Shown piece after piece: positions 9,846 through 16,250 of a stretch of DNA of 51,948 nt (positions within the stretch are counted from its first letter, which is position 1; every line of letters starts with the position of its first letter). Position numbers and translations under genes: made by a program. This DNA comes from a virus. Location: positions 1 through 51,948 of the IMG/VR virus record IMGVR_UViG_3300025112_000019; one strand, 5' to 3'. The notes under the pieces are model-generated. The model was not told the origin of the DNA. It did not search any database and saw nothing but the letters and a program-made list of their open reading frames with translations.

Positions 9846-10294
9846 CAGGCGCTCGCGTAGAAGATCTCAACGTCACAGCTGGCGGTGTCAGCGTCCATGG
9901 TCATGGTATCCCACTGGCCGAAGGCGCTGAACGCTGAGCCATTGGTGAAGGCCTCAAGGTCATCGTTGTACAGGATGAATGATTGGCCAGCCTCAAGCTT
10001 CACATAGAAGGTGTCAGCCGACGTGTCCTTGAAACCGAGGATCACGAAGTTGGTCTTGTCCAGGTTCGTCACCCGCAGGTACCGCATGTCGGTGTTGATG
10101 AACTGACCGGCACCGGCCGCTGAGCCAAGGGTCAGGAACGTGGCGGATGTGGTCGTCACCGTCACGATGCGCCGGCTGACCTCGTTGATCGACTGGACTG
10201 AGAACTTGGTCGTGCCACCACGAGGCTGGCCGTCCAAATTGATGTCCTCAGTGATCACCACCTGCATGGTGGCTGAGCCTACATTTGATGTCAT
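9845..10294 (-). CDS. small beta-rich virion-type protein
   Basis: This 149-residue protein is rich in Thr, Ser, Val and Asp and looks entirely beta-stranded (IVTVTTTSATFLTLGSAAGAG, then YLRVTNLDKTNFVILGF). That composition is typical of phage decoration or fibre-tip domains. The ending DVEIFYAS suggests a final exposed strand. It overlaps the gene upstream by 4 bases. Similar small proteins occur near terminase and capsid genes of uncultured marine phages, but I know of no demonstrated role. Decoration protein is a reasonable guess, not an identification. Confidence 0.65.
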   Translation of the reverse strand: MTSNVGSATMQVVITEDINLDGQPRGGTTKFSVQSINEVSRRIVTVTTTSATFLTLGSAAGAGQFINTDMRYLRVTNLDKTNFVILGFKDTSADTFYVKLEAGQSFILYNDDLEAFTNGSAFSAFGQWDTMTMDADTASCDVEIFYASA

Positions 10295-11214
10295 TCTTCG
10301 GTCTCCAGTAATGAGAGTGCCCCAAGCGGTGCCACACTGCGAAGTAGTGGTCCTCTGAGGCCGAATACCTCATCAGGTTTGTATTTGGGTATTGGCTTAG
10401 CGCCAAGAGATTTATAAAAACCACGGTATCTTGTTGTTGGCACGAATTCCATGGTCTTATTTGGATGTAGGCCAATAACCTCCTTCATGATCTGAGTGCC
10501 GCCACCTGGTCTCATCGAGCCTAAATACTCTCCCCACAAATCCTTGCCTGTGTCCTCGTAGATCATACCACCTGACATCAAACCCTCGTCATCAATCCCG
10601 ACAACCGATCTCCAGTCCTCGTTGTCAGGTCGCGTGCCCATAAAGTTTTTAACCTTGTTAATGAAATCCCACTTGTCTCGATCATCATTGGACCGGCTTA
10701 GTCTAGGTCTCTTCGGCAGCACTAAATCCTCAATATCCTCTACATTCCACCCCTCTTTAGGTACCGGAGCGTGAGACGTAGTGAATGGTATATCAGAGGC
10801 AAGCAGTCCAGAGTCTCTAAAATTCTGAAGTTGCGCTGACGGAATAGTGACTGTCTGGCGAGGCTCGCCCAGCAGCTCGGCCATTTTCATGCGATGGCGC
10901 CCACTGTCTACCGACTTACGGCCAGTGCTGTCTATCCGCAGTGAAGGTGCTTCAAACGGGGTCTTAGGGTTGTCTCTCAACCAATTAAAAAGGCCGGTGA
11001 ATTTATTAGCCTCATACCGTGACAATGGCTCAGCGTATTCTTCACCCCAGGCAACAGGGTTGACCTCAACCTCAGTGAATGCAGGAGACGAGAATTGATC
11101 GCCGCGGGTTACCGGTCGCTTTCCTCGTTTAAATAAACCTCTGAGTTTACTTGGTGTTACGCCAAACAAGTCTTCGATCACGTATCTAGCTGCGCGTACA
11201 CGAGGATCAGGCAT
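10291..11214 (-). CDS. ParB-like domain protein
   Basis: The protein has 307 residues. Residues 45-125 follow a ParB/sulfiredoxin-like plan: an early strand with charged residues (FTEVEVNPVAWGEEY), a helix (LSRYEANKFTGLFNWLRDN), a strand (FEAPSLRID), then DSGRHRMKMAELLGE with the G-R-H-R phosphate-binding core at 105-108 and the strand TVTIP. Phage ParB-like proteins can be nucleases, ATPases, kinases or partner-specific adaptors, so activity cannot be read off. The remaining 180 residues are unfamiliar. It sits directly after TerS, overlapping the next gene by 4 bases, consistent with a role in packaging or in processing DNA ends. Confidence 0.6.
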   Translation of the reverse strand: MPDPRVRAARYVIEDLFGVTPSKLRGLFKRGKRPVTRGDQFSSPAFTEVEVNPVAWGEEYAEPLSRYEANKFTGLFNWLRDNPKTPFEAPSLRIDSTGRKSVDSGRHRMKMAELLGEPRQTVTIPSAQLQNFRDSGLLASDIPFTTSHAPVPKEGWNVEDIEDLVLPKRPRLSRSNDDRDKWDFINKVKNFMGTRPDNEDWRSVVGIDDEGLMSGGMIYEDTGKDLWGEYLGSMRPGGGTQIMKEVIGLHPNKTMEFVPTTRYRGFYKSLGAKPIPKYKPDEVFGLRGPLLRSVAPLGALSLLETEE

Positions 11215-11215
11215 C

Positions 11216-11635
11216 TCAATTCACCATCTTCATCTGAATGTCATCGTCATCATCACCTTGGGCCACGAGTGTATGCGCTAGCAACGTCTCCAGGGTCTTG
11301 AGGTCGCCGCGGCCCAGGACGGAGAGGTCAGCAACCGCCACCAGGTGCTGCTGTTGTGTCTGAATGGGACCGCCGTTCGCGCCTGTGACCTGCTGCTGCT
11401 CAGGCACCTTGCCCATGCCACGGTTCAGGAGCTCCTGCGCCGCGATGAAACGGTTGTGGAACTCCGGGTCGTTCTTCATCTCCTTGAGGAGCTGGGCAAT
11501 GACCTCGTCGGCCTGCGCCAGGAACTTCAGCTGAATGGCTGCCTTAACGTTGGCTATCTTTACAGGCACACCCTTCTTGGGGCCTGCACCGGCGCGCTTG
11601 CCGCCATGTCCATTTTTCTTAGGGACTGCTGCCAT
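11216..11635 (-). CDS. terS: terminase small subunit-like protein
   Basis: The 139-residue protein opens with GHGGKRAGAGPKKGVPVK, the basic Gly-rich leader common to a class of phage small terminases. A helical segment with ELLNRGMGKVPEQQQ follows, then a Gln-rich linker and an acidic C-terminus (DDDDDIQMK). TerS binds the packaging site and loads TerL. The place at the head of the packaging block, three genes before TerL, supports the assignment. The 5' leader contains a small stem (CTTGAT/ATCAAG on the minus strand) next to the start. The ribosome site is weak, so coupling to the membrane peptide upstream is possible. Confidence 0.75.
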   Translation of the reverse strand: MAAVPKKNGHGGKRAGAGPKKGVPVKIANVKAAIQLKFLAQADEVIAQLLKEMKNDPEFHNRFIAAQELLNRGMGKVPEQQQVTGANGGPIQTQQQHLVAVADLSVLGRGDLKTLETLLAHTLVAQGDDDDDIQMKMVN

Positions 11636-11689
11636 GCTTGATCCACAATCAAGTTTTTAATTAACCCGCAACCGGTTAACTCTCGGTGT

Positions 11690-11797
11690 TCAAAACACTG
11701 CATACCACCAGGTGGTATGCCACGCAAGCCATGCGACGCAGCACTCTACCACGATTGCCGCTGCAAAGAACACCACGATTAGGCCGAAGTCCCGCAC
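11690..11797 (-). CDS. 35-residue candidate membrane peptide
   Basis: A GTG codon follows the SNF2 helicase stop (TGA) with no intervening base. The AGGAGG inside the helicase's last codons lies four bases before it, an excellent ribosome site. The 35-codon frame begins MRDFGLIVVFFAAAIVVECC and continues with several tryptophans, so one membrane helix is predicted at about residues 5-27. It fills most of an otherwise empty gap before TerS. A competing 41-codon frame from the nearby ATG is less convincing because the ribosome site would touch its start codon. Function is unknown; a phage inner-membrane effector is possible. Confidence 0.45.
   Translation of the reverse strand: MRDFGLIVVFFAAAIVVECCVAWLAWHTTWWYAVF
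11700..11720. repeat. perfect 10-bp palindrome
   Basis: The arms GCATACCACC (11700-11709) and GGTGGTATGC (11711-11720) are exact complements around a single central A. The element lies inside the frame of the 35-residue membrane peptide and about 65 bases upstream of the TerS start. It could be an operator, a protein-binding site such as a TerS recognition site, or an RNA hairpin with too tight a loop. No T-run follows on either strand, so it is not a classical terminator. Confidence 0.5.
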
Positions 11798-13279
11798 TCA
11801 TCCTCCTAGCCACTCACGCCATTTATCCCCGAGCACCTGGAACGCCAACTTGTTCTTGGTCACCAGCGCGTCGACCACGTGCTCATCCACCGTGTCCCTG
11901 GCAATCAGGTCCACGTACGTCACCTTGTTCTCCTGGCCGATCCGGTGTGTCCGGTCCTCAGACTGCAGCCGGTACTCCAGGTTATAGCCGTTCGAGTAGT
12001 ATATCACGTTGCTGGCAGCCGTCAGCGTCAGGCCAAAGCCGCCAACCTGCGGGTTGGCCACCAGGAACTGGCTGTCGCCCTCGCAGAACTCATCAAGGGC
12101 AACAACCCGGTTCTTCTCAGATATGCCACCATGCAGCGGGACAGACGGCCTCACCCCAAAATGCTTGCTGATAACGTCAGGCAGCCGGTCTAGGTTATAC
12201 CTGAACGTCGCCCAGATAATCACCTTACCGGTCATCTCGTCCAGCACATCAAGCAGGGCCTGGTCGCGCTGGCTCTCAATGTCCCTGATCAGGCCGTCAT
12301 CATCCTCACGGGTGTGGCCACAGACAATCTGGTGCAGTCGCTGCAGCTTGGTCAGCGCCGTTATGGCCGTCACCGTCTCCTCATGTTCAAGTTCGATGAA
12401 GGCCTCCTTGGCCATCTCGTCATAGGCGTCTCGTTGGGCCTTGGTCAGCTCAACGTCCCTGGTCTCATAGACCTTATCAGGCAGGTCCAGACAGTCAGCC
12501 TTAAGGTGGTGACTGCTGAAGGCCCTCATCTTCTCACGCAGCTCATCCAGCCGTTGGTAGCCAACCACCTTGTTGAAGGACCTGTTGGGCCCAAGAAACT
12601 GCTTCTCAATGATGGCGTACCGGTTCTTGAAGGCGAAAAAGCTCTTGAACCCCAGCAGGCCCTTGTCCAGGAACTCACACTGGGGGTAGACGTCCAGGGG
12701 TGACTGGGTGATCGGGGTGCCGGTCATGATCCGCCTGACCACAACCGAGGCATGCCTGGAAAGCTTGAGCAGCTGCTTGGTCCGCTTGCTGCCTGCATGC
12801 TTGATACAGCTGGACTCGTCAAGCACGAACATCACCCGCTCAAATGAGTTCAGAAACTCAAGCACCCGCTTGAGCCCCTGGCCCTTGGGGTTCGACAGCG
12901 CCTCCACGTTGACCAGCAAGATGGGCAGTTGGTCCTTAGCCTTGTACAGCCCAGCAAGCCTCAGCCTGTCGGCCTTCAGCCAGTAGCTGGTGTGCCACGC
13001 CACATAGGGCTCCTCCTCAAGTGGCCAGTGGGCCGGTATCTCCTTCCTGGCCCAGTTGAGGTACACCCCCTTTGGGGCCACCACCAGGACCGCGTCAACC
13101 CAGTTTTTACAATGATACCAGGCCGCCTGGTCGATGATAACCTTGGTCTTGCCGGTCCCCATCTCCATGAACAGGGCCCAGGCAGGCTTTTTGTTCGACC
13201 TGGTCAGCACGTCCAGCTGATGGTCATATGGCTGCATCTTGAAGCCTCGCCAGCCCTCAGGCCTCTCTTGTTTTGCCAT
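11798..13279 (-). CDS. SNF2-family helicase/ATPase
   Basis: This 493-residue DNA translocase of helicase superfamily 2 belongs to the short phage SNF2 type without accessory domains. It shows motif I MEMGTGKTK (38-46), motif Ia region VVAPKGV, DExx-type motif II VLDES (153-157), motif III MTGTPI, a second RecA lobe with VIIWATFRYNL and PLHGG, motif V NPQVGGFGLTLTAA and motif VI QSEDRTHRIGQ. Such enzymes remodel protein-DNA complexes during replication, recombination or transcription. It starts with the AGAGAGGAGA leader common to early genes, yet sits at the head of the packaging block, just downstream of the repeat array at 13452-13839. Confidence 0.93.
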   Translation of the reverse strand: MAKQERPEGWRGFKMQPYDHQLDVLTRSNKKPAWALFMEMGTGKTKVIIDQAAWYHCKNWVDAVLVVAPKGVYLNWARKEIPAHWPLEEEPYVAWHTSYWLKADRLRLAGLYKAKDQLPILLVNVEALSNPKGQGLKRVLEFLNSFERVMFVLDESSCIKHAGSKRTKQLLKLSRHASVVVRRIMTGTPITQSPLDVYPQCEFLDKGLLGFKSFFAFKNRYAIIEKQFLGPNRSFNKVVGYQRLDELREKMRAFSSHHLKADCLDLPDKVYETRDVELTKAQRDAYDEMAKEAFIELEHEETVTAITALTKLQRLHQIVCGHTREDDDGLIRDIESQRDQALLDVLDEMTGKVIIWATFRYNLDRLPDVISKHFGVRPSVPLHGGISEKNRVVALDEFCEGDSQFLVANPQVGGFGLTLTAASNVIYYSNGYNLEYRLQSEDRTHRIGQENKVTYVDLIARDTVDEHVVDALVTKNKLAFQVLGDKWREWLGG

Positions 13280-13484
13280 GCTCTCCTCTCTTTAGAATGA
13301 TTAAAGCCATCAAGATAGTATCAAATGTTACTAATAGTGGCTCTCAACCTGTAGCCTAACGACAACTGCCTGTCATCTTCCTACATCTTATCACAATTTC
13401 GCAAATCAGCCAACCGACCTTTTTTAGTTGTTCTTTATAATCATTCAAACCTGTCTGGGTAAACGTCCATTCTGTCTGGGTAAA

Positions 13485-13498
13485 CCTAAAAAAATGTG
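13485..13498. promoter_or_regulatory. degenerate CACA-N6-TGTG-type site upstream of SNF2 gene
   Basis: On the plus strand the right half TGTG (13495-13498) is preceded by AAAAAA, but the left half is CCTA. The surrounding AAAAAAATGTGGTTT is a 15-base exact match to the good site at 26402-26415. It lies about 206 bases before the SNF2 start, inside the repeat array. It may be a weak or half site of the same regulator. Confidence 0.35.
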
Positions 13499-13592
13499 GT
13501 TTTACCCAGACAAGAAAAAAGTGAATAAAAACAAGTACTTATCTCTCTTTATTATATATATAATATAATATATATATACTAAGCCTGTACCT

Positions 13593-13746
13593 TTTCTGGG
13601 TAGTCTGGGTAGTCTGGGTAGATCGCGATATCGTGTAGGCTTTTGGCCCCCGGAAAAAACTTTTCCAGAAAAGTCCAGAAAAATTGGAAAAAGGCCCAAA
13701 AAGCCGAGGCAATATAGTTACCCAGACTACCCAGACTACCCAGAAA
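13593..13746. repeat. 28-bp perfect inverted repeat with 98-base loop
   Basis: Positions 13593-13620 and 13719-13746 are exact reverse complements; each arm holds the tandem TCTGGGTA units. The loop contains short palindromes (around TCGCGATATCGTG) and purine-rich stretches. The element could extrude as a cruciform or form a long RNA stem. It is the centre of the larger symmetric array. Confidence 0.85.
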
Positions 13747-13858
13747 TTGTCTCTAAGTGCTTGATCTGATTATCATATTCTTGTCTGGGTAAAATTGTCG
13801 TTTAATTCTTTACCCAGACAGGCCTGGTTTACCCAGACAATCTCCCCTAGATACAGAC

Positions 13859-13888
13859 CAGGCCCGCAGCCACCTGGGCCCGGGCCTG
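13859..13888. repeat. GC-rich 8-bp stem-loop
   Basis: Arms CAGGCCCG (13859-13866) and CGGGCCTG (13881-13888) with a 14-base loop lie at the right-hand edge of the repeat array. Neither strand has a T-run after the stem, so it is not an obvious intrinsic terminator. A second short stem, CTCGACG/CGTCGAG, follows at 13921-13937. The rest of the gap 13840-14001 shows nothing else I can name. Confidence 0.4.
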
Positions 13889-14001
13889 TGAGGTTATTCA
13901 CCTCAAGTTTAACAGGGAGGCTCGACGAGACGTCGAGTGATCAATCACGATCACATGCATAGTAACATGTTTTTTGTGAGAAAAAACAGAAAAATCCTAA
14001 A

Positions 14002-14277
14002 TTAACTCCATTTTCTCTCAACAAACTGGCTGTGCCCACATTGCATGCACGTGGCGTCGATGTCAGCTGGCCCCTTCTCTCGCGCCCTGAGGGCCTGCGC
14101 CACCTTCTTGGTCAACCAATCATAGTTGTCCGACATGCCAGCCTCGACGCGCCTCTGCATGGCCCTAGCTATGTCCTGGGCATGTAGGTGTGCCTCGTCC
14201 ACCGGCGCACGCCTGGTGGCCCTCATGTGGAGGAACCTCACCTCGACCTCCATGAACTTGCCCAGGGTGTCAGTCAT
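14002..14277 (-). CDS. unknown small protein with single CxxC
   Basis: The protein has 91 residues with ATG at 14277. The middle is helical and Ala/Arg-rich (AQDIARAMQRRVEAGMSD). The end carries CMQCGHSQFVE, one CxxC that could be half of a zinc site completed by a partner or a dimer. It is the last gene before the repeat array, so its mRNA would run into that region. I recognise no family. Confidence 0.6.
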   Translation of the reverse strand: MTDTLGKFMEVEVRFLHMRATRRAPVDEAHLHAQDIARAMQRRVEAGMSDNYDWLTKKVAQALRAREKGPADIDATCMQCGHSQFVERKWS

Positions 14278-14304
14278 AATGGTCCTTGCTCCTGCTCACC
14301 GCGT

Positions 14305-14484
14305 TCATTGCGCAAGGTAGACCAGTGACTCCTCAGGCACGTCTGAATATATGTGGAACGCGGCCTGGGTGCCAGTGGGCCCCTGGTTGTAGTCGATGTG
14401 CGTGGCCTTGACGGTGACGGCTGCCTCTGGCCCGTTACTGCTCAGTGGCCGCCAGATCCGCCAGGTCTTGAGCTCGTTGTCCAT
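14305..14484 (-). CDS. 59-residue unknown protein
   Basis: The frame of 59 codons from the ATG at 14484 is preceded by GGAGATGAAAG, a good ribosome site. It starts MDNELKTWRIWRPL and ends with VPEESLVYLAQ. The composition looks like a small beta-rich soluble protein. It overlaps the end of the upstream gene by 50 bases in another frame and leaves 27 bases before the next gene. Placement and ribosome site make it likely to be real; function unknown. Confidence 0.6.
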   Translation of the reverse strand: MDNELKTWRIWRPLSSNGPEAAVTVKATHIDYNQGPTGTQAAFHIYSDVPEESLVYLAQ

Positions 14485-14851
14485 CTTTCATCTCCTCATC
14501 CACCATGTTCAGCACGTGGTCAGGGAACCGATACCCCATGGCCCTGAGCCATGTCAACCGATCCCTGAATTGGAATAATGTCTGGTCTATAAAGCTCTCC
14601 CCGTCGGCCGGCAGGCCGATGGGCTCGAGCGGGATCGTCTCCAGGTCCTTGATCGTGTCGTTGTGTTCCTTGCAGAATAACGCCACGGCCTCAGCGTCGT
14701 TCCTGTCGAGTATCGCTGAGAAGTCCGGCGCCCCGGGCCTTGGCTCACGGGTTCGGCGCTGCGAGGCCACGTGGGTCTCGTACCCCAGGACCCCACGGTA
14801 GCAGTACAGGTCGCACTGCCAGTTCAGGCTGCTCCAACGACAGTAGCTCAT
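14435..14851 (-). CDS. conserved phage protein, MSYCRWSS type
   Basis: This 138-residue protein begins MSYCRWSSLNWQCDLYCY and contains IGLPADGESF in the middle. I recall that combination from a family of small proteins of unknown function in uncultured marine and other phages. The three early cysteines could bind metal or flavin-type ligands but form no classical motif. It overlaps the preceding gene by 4 bases (ATGA), indicating coupling. It sits in the early small-gene cluster between the zinc-ribbon protein and the repeat array. Confidence 0.7.
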   Translation of the reverse strand: MSYCRWSSLNWQCDLYCYRGVLGYETHVASQRRTREPRPGAPDFSAILDRNDAEAVALFCKEHNDTIKDLETIPLEPIGLPADGESFIDQTLFQFRDRLTWLRAMGYRFPDHVLNMVDEEMKDGQRAQDLADLAATEQ

Positions 14852-14991
14852 GATTTGGTCTCCTTGATATAGCGTCGCTGTTGTTCCCTGAGGATCTGCT
14901 CGAGGATCTTGGTGGTCTTGATAAAGGCCTGCAGCAGCTCGGCGTCAGGCAGCTTTGGGATTGGCGTCCCAGCCCATTTGTAGTCAGTCAT
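14848..14991 (-). CDS. 47-residue unknown protein
   Basis: The start is placed at the ATG at 14991 because GGAGGGTGAC directly precedes it; a longer frame to 15042 would begin inside the upstream gene without a ribosome site. The product starts MTDYKWAGTPIPKL and ends in a charged helix (EQILREQQRRYIKETKS). It overlaps both neighbours by a few bases. No family recognised. Confidence 0.6.
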   Translation of the reverse strand: MTDYKWAGTPIPKLPDAELLQAFIKTTKILEQILREQQRRYIKETKS

Positions 14992-15556
14992 TGTCACCCT
15001 CCTCTGTCTTTGGCGGTTTACGACCCTCAAGCCTGTCGGCAAACATGTTAGCGATAAAGGCCACTGACACTGCCAGGGTCCTTACGCTGCGGTCGTATTG
15101 ATCAGGGTACTGGGTCATGTTAGCAATAAACGTGCTGGCGCAAAACTCACAGAGGTTGCGGTCCTCAAATTTTGCTAACGGCGCCTCCGCCCCACAGCTG
15201 TCGCACAGTTCGATGTAAGTATCAACGACTATATATTTATACTGCTCGTCGATGGTATCATCCTCGTTGTCGACGTTATAGCCTATCAACCTGTTGACCT
15301 CAGCGTCGGCCCGTTCGACCGTGTCAGGGTCAGCGTAGCTCAGGTCCCCGAACCCGCTGACCGAGTAGCCGATCAGCTGCGCAAACTGTTCACGGTCCTC
15401 GGCAGAAAACTCACCTTTTTGGGCGGCAGCGCACATCGACAGGTGGTTCATGTCGAATGGCCCCTTATCAAGCAAATACTCGACTATCTTGTTCTTCCGG
15501 AACCTGGCGACGCTCTGGTCGTCCAGGTAGACCGGCTGCATGGGATGGGGTTTCAT
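14984..15556 (-). CDS. unknown protein with zinc-ribbon-like CxxC pair
   Basis: The protein has 190 residues. CDSCGAE near residue 118 and CEFCAS near residue 136 form two CxxC knuckles spaced like a small zinc ribbon. The segment before it is acidic (VDNEDDTIDEQYKY) and the C-terminus is charged. Zinc ribbons of this kind bind DNA, RNA or protein; the role here is unknown. The gene opens a transcription unit: the AGAGAGGAGAG leader precedes the ATG and a CACA-N6-TGTG site lies 38-51 bases upstream. Confidence 0.7.
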   Translation of the reverse strand: MKPHPMQPVYLDDQSVARFRKNKIVEYLLDKGPFDMNHLSMCAAAQKGEFSAEDREQFAQLIGYSVSGFGDLSYADPDTVERADAEVNRLIGYNVDNEDDTIDEQYKYIVVDTYIELCDSCGAEAPLAKFEDRNLCEFCASTFIANMTQYPDQYDRSVRTLAVSVAFIANMFADRLEGRKPPKTEEGDND

Positions 15557-15593
15557 GTGATCATCTCTCCTCTCTATAAGCTACCCAATCATC

Positions 15594-15607
15594 CACAATT
15601 TTATGTG
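15594..15607. promoter_or_regulatory. CACA-N6-TGTG operator-like site (exact)
   Basis: CACA ATTTTA TGTG; extended by one base on each side it is CCACA-N6-TGTGG, a full dyad. It lies between the J-protein stop and the gene starting at 15556. The flanking minus-strand sequence GGTTTACAAACCACA resembles that at the 31962 site. Confidence 0.6.
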
Positions 15608-15620
15608 GTTTGTAAACCGA

Positions 15621-16250
15621 TTAAAGTGATGTCGTGGTAGAGTTGCTGCTGCTGGTAAAGTAGACATGCTGGTAGCGAATCGTCTCGGTCAGGCTTCGGT
15701 AGTTCTTGAGCTCATGCCTGACGGCCACGCAGACCCTGACCTTCAGCTCGAGATCCTCGACCTGGTCGTCGCACCTTCTTATCTGCTCGTTGGTGATTGC
15801 CTCGAAGATGTTCGGCTTCTTGTCGTCCCTGGTGATCCTGTTGATGATCTTTTTCAAGAGCGTTCGCCTCTCCCGGACCTGGCCCAGGGTTTCGCCGTGG
15901 TCGCTACGGCTCTGCTCGATGACCTTGAGCATCGCCTCTACCAGGTCGACCTCGGCGTTGAACACAATCCCGGCCTCGATGGCCTGGGTGTACAGGGTCG
16001 CCAGGTCAGCGGTGACCCGCTGGGCCATGGTCAGCTCGGCCTGTTCACTGTACTCGCCATCTTTGTCGTATTTCCTACGGCGGGCCTTGTCCCGCAGGAC
16101 CTTGTAGGCCAGGTCGACCTCGCGGAACCTCTCAGCACTGCCACCAGGCATGTCAGGGTGCAGCTGCTTTGCCAGCCTACGGTGGGCGGTCTTGATGGTG
16201 GCGTCTGACGCGTTGCGCCTGACCCCGAGAATTTCATACAGGGTTTTCAA
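15621..16250 (-). CDS. J-domain (DnaJ-like) protein
   Basis: In 209 residues, positions 2-65 form a J domain: LYEILGVRRNASDATIK, a helix II ending in LAKQLHPDMPGG with the HPD signature at 31-33, and helix III FREVDLAYKVLRDKARRRKYD. The J domain stimulates ATP hydrolysis by host DnaK and so recruits the chaperone. The rest is helical and charged with no Gly/Phe or zinc-finger region, so this is a class III J-protein with its own targeting tail. The TTG start overlaps the primase stop as TTGA, preceded by AGAGGA. Tight coupling suggests it serves the replisome, for example by remodelling initiation complexes as lambda replication uses DnaJ/DnaK. Confidence 0.9.
   Translation of the reverse strand: MKTLYEILGVRRNASDATIKTAHRRLAKQLHPDMPGGSAERFREVDLAYKVLRDKARRRKYDKDGEYSEQAELTMAQRVTADLATLYTQAIEAGIVFNAEVDLVEAMLKVIEQSRSDHGETLGQVRERRTLLKKIINRITRDDKKPNIFEAITNEQIRRCDDQVEDLELKVRVCVAVRHELKNYRSLTETIRYQHVYFTSSSNSTTTSL

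Larger units (their letters stand above)
13452..13839. repeat. symmetric iteron-like repeat array, candidate origin or control region
   Basis: This non-coding array is built on the core TCTGGGTA. The 12-mer TGTCTGGGTAAA occurs on the plus strand at 13452, 13473 and 13782, and its complement at 13501, 13809 and 13828. Inside lie three tandem 9-mers TCTGGGTAG (13595-13621) and their reverse complement in three copies (13719-13745). The orientation order ++- +++ --- +-- is itself a perfect palindrome. Outer pairs centre near 13646 and the inner pair near 13670. A 31-base pure A/T tract (13548-13578) lies inside. Iterons beside an AT-rich unwinding element are characteristic of replication origins. 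A regulator-binding region is the alternative. Confidence 0.75.

Noticed and set aside
13502-13699. 65-codon minus-strand frame in the repeat array
   Set aside because: Its repeated LPR units are simply the translation of the TCTGGGTAG tandem repeats; no ribosome site.
13595-13745. possible CRISPR array
   Set aside because: The units are 9 bp without spacers and occur in both orientations; there are no cas genes.
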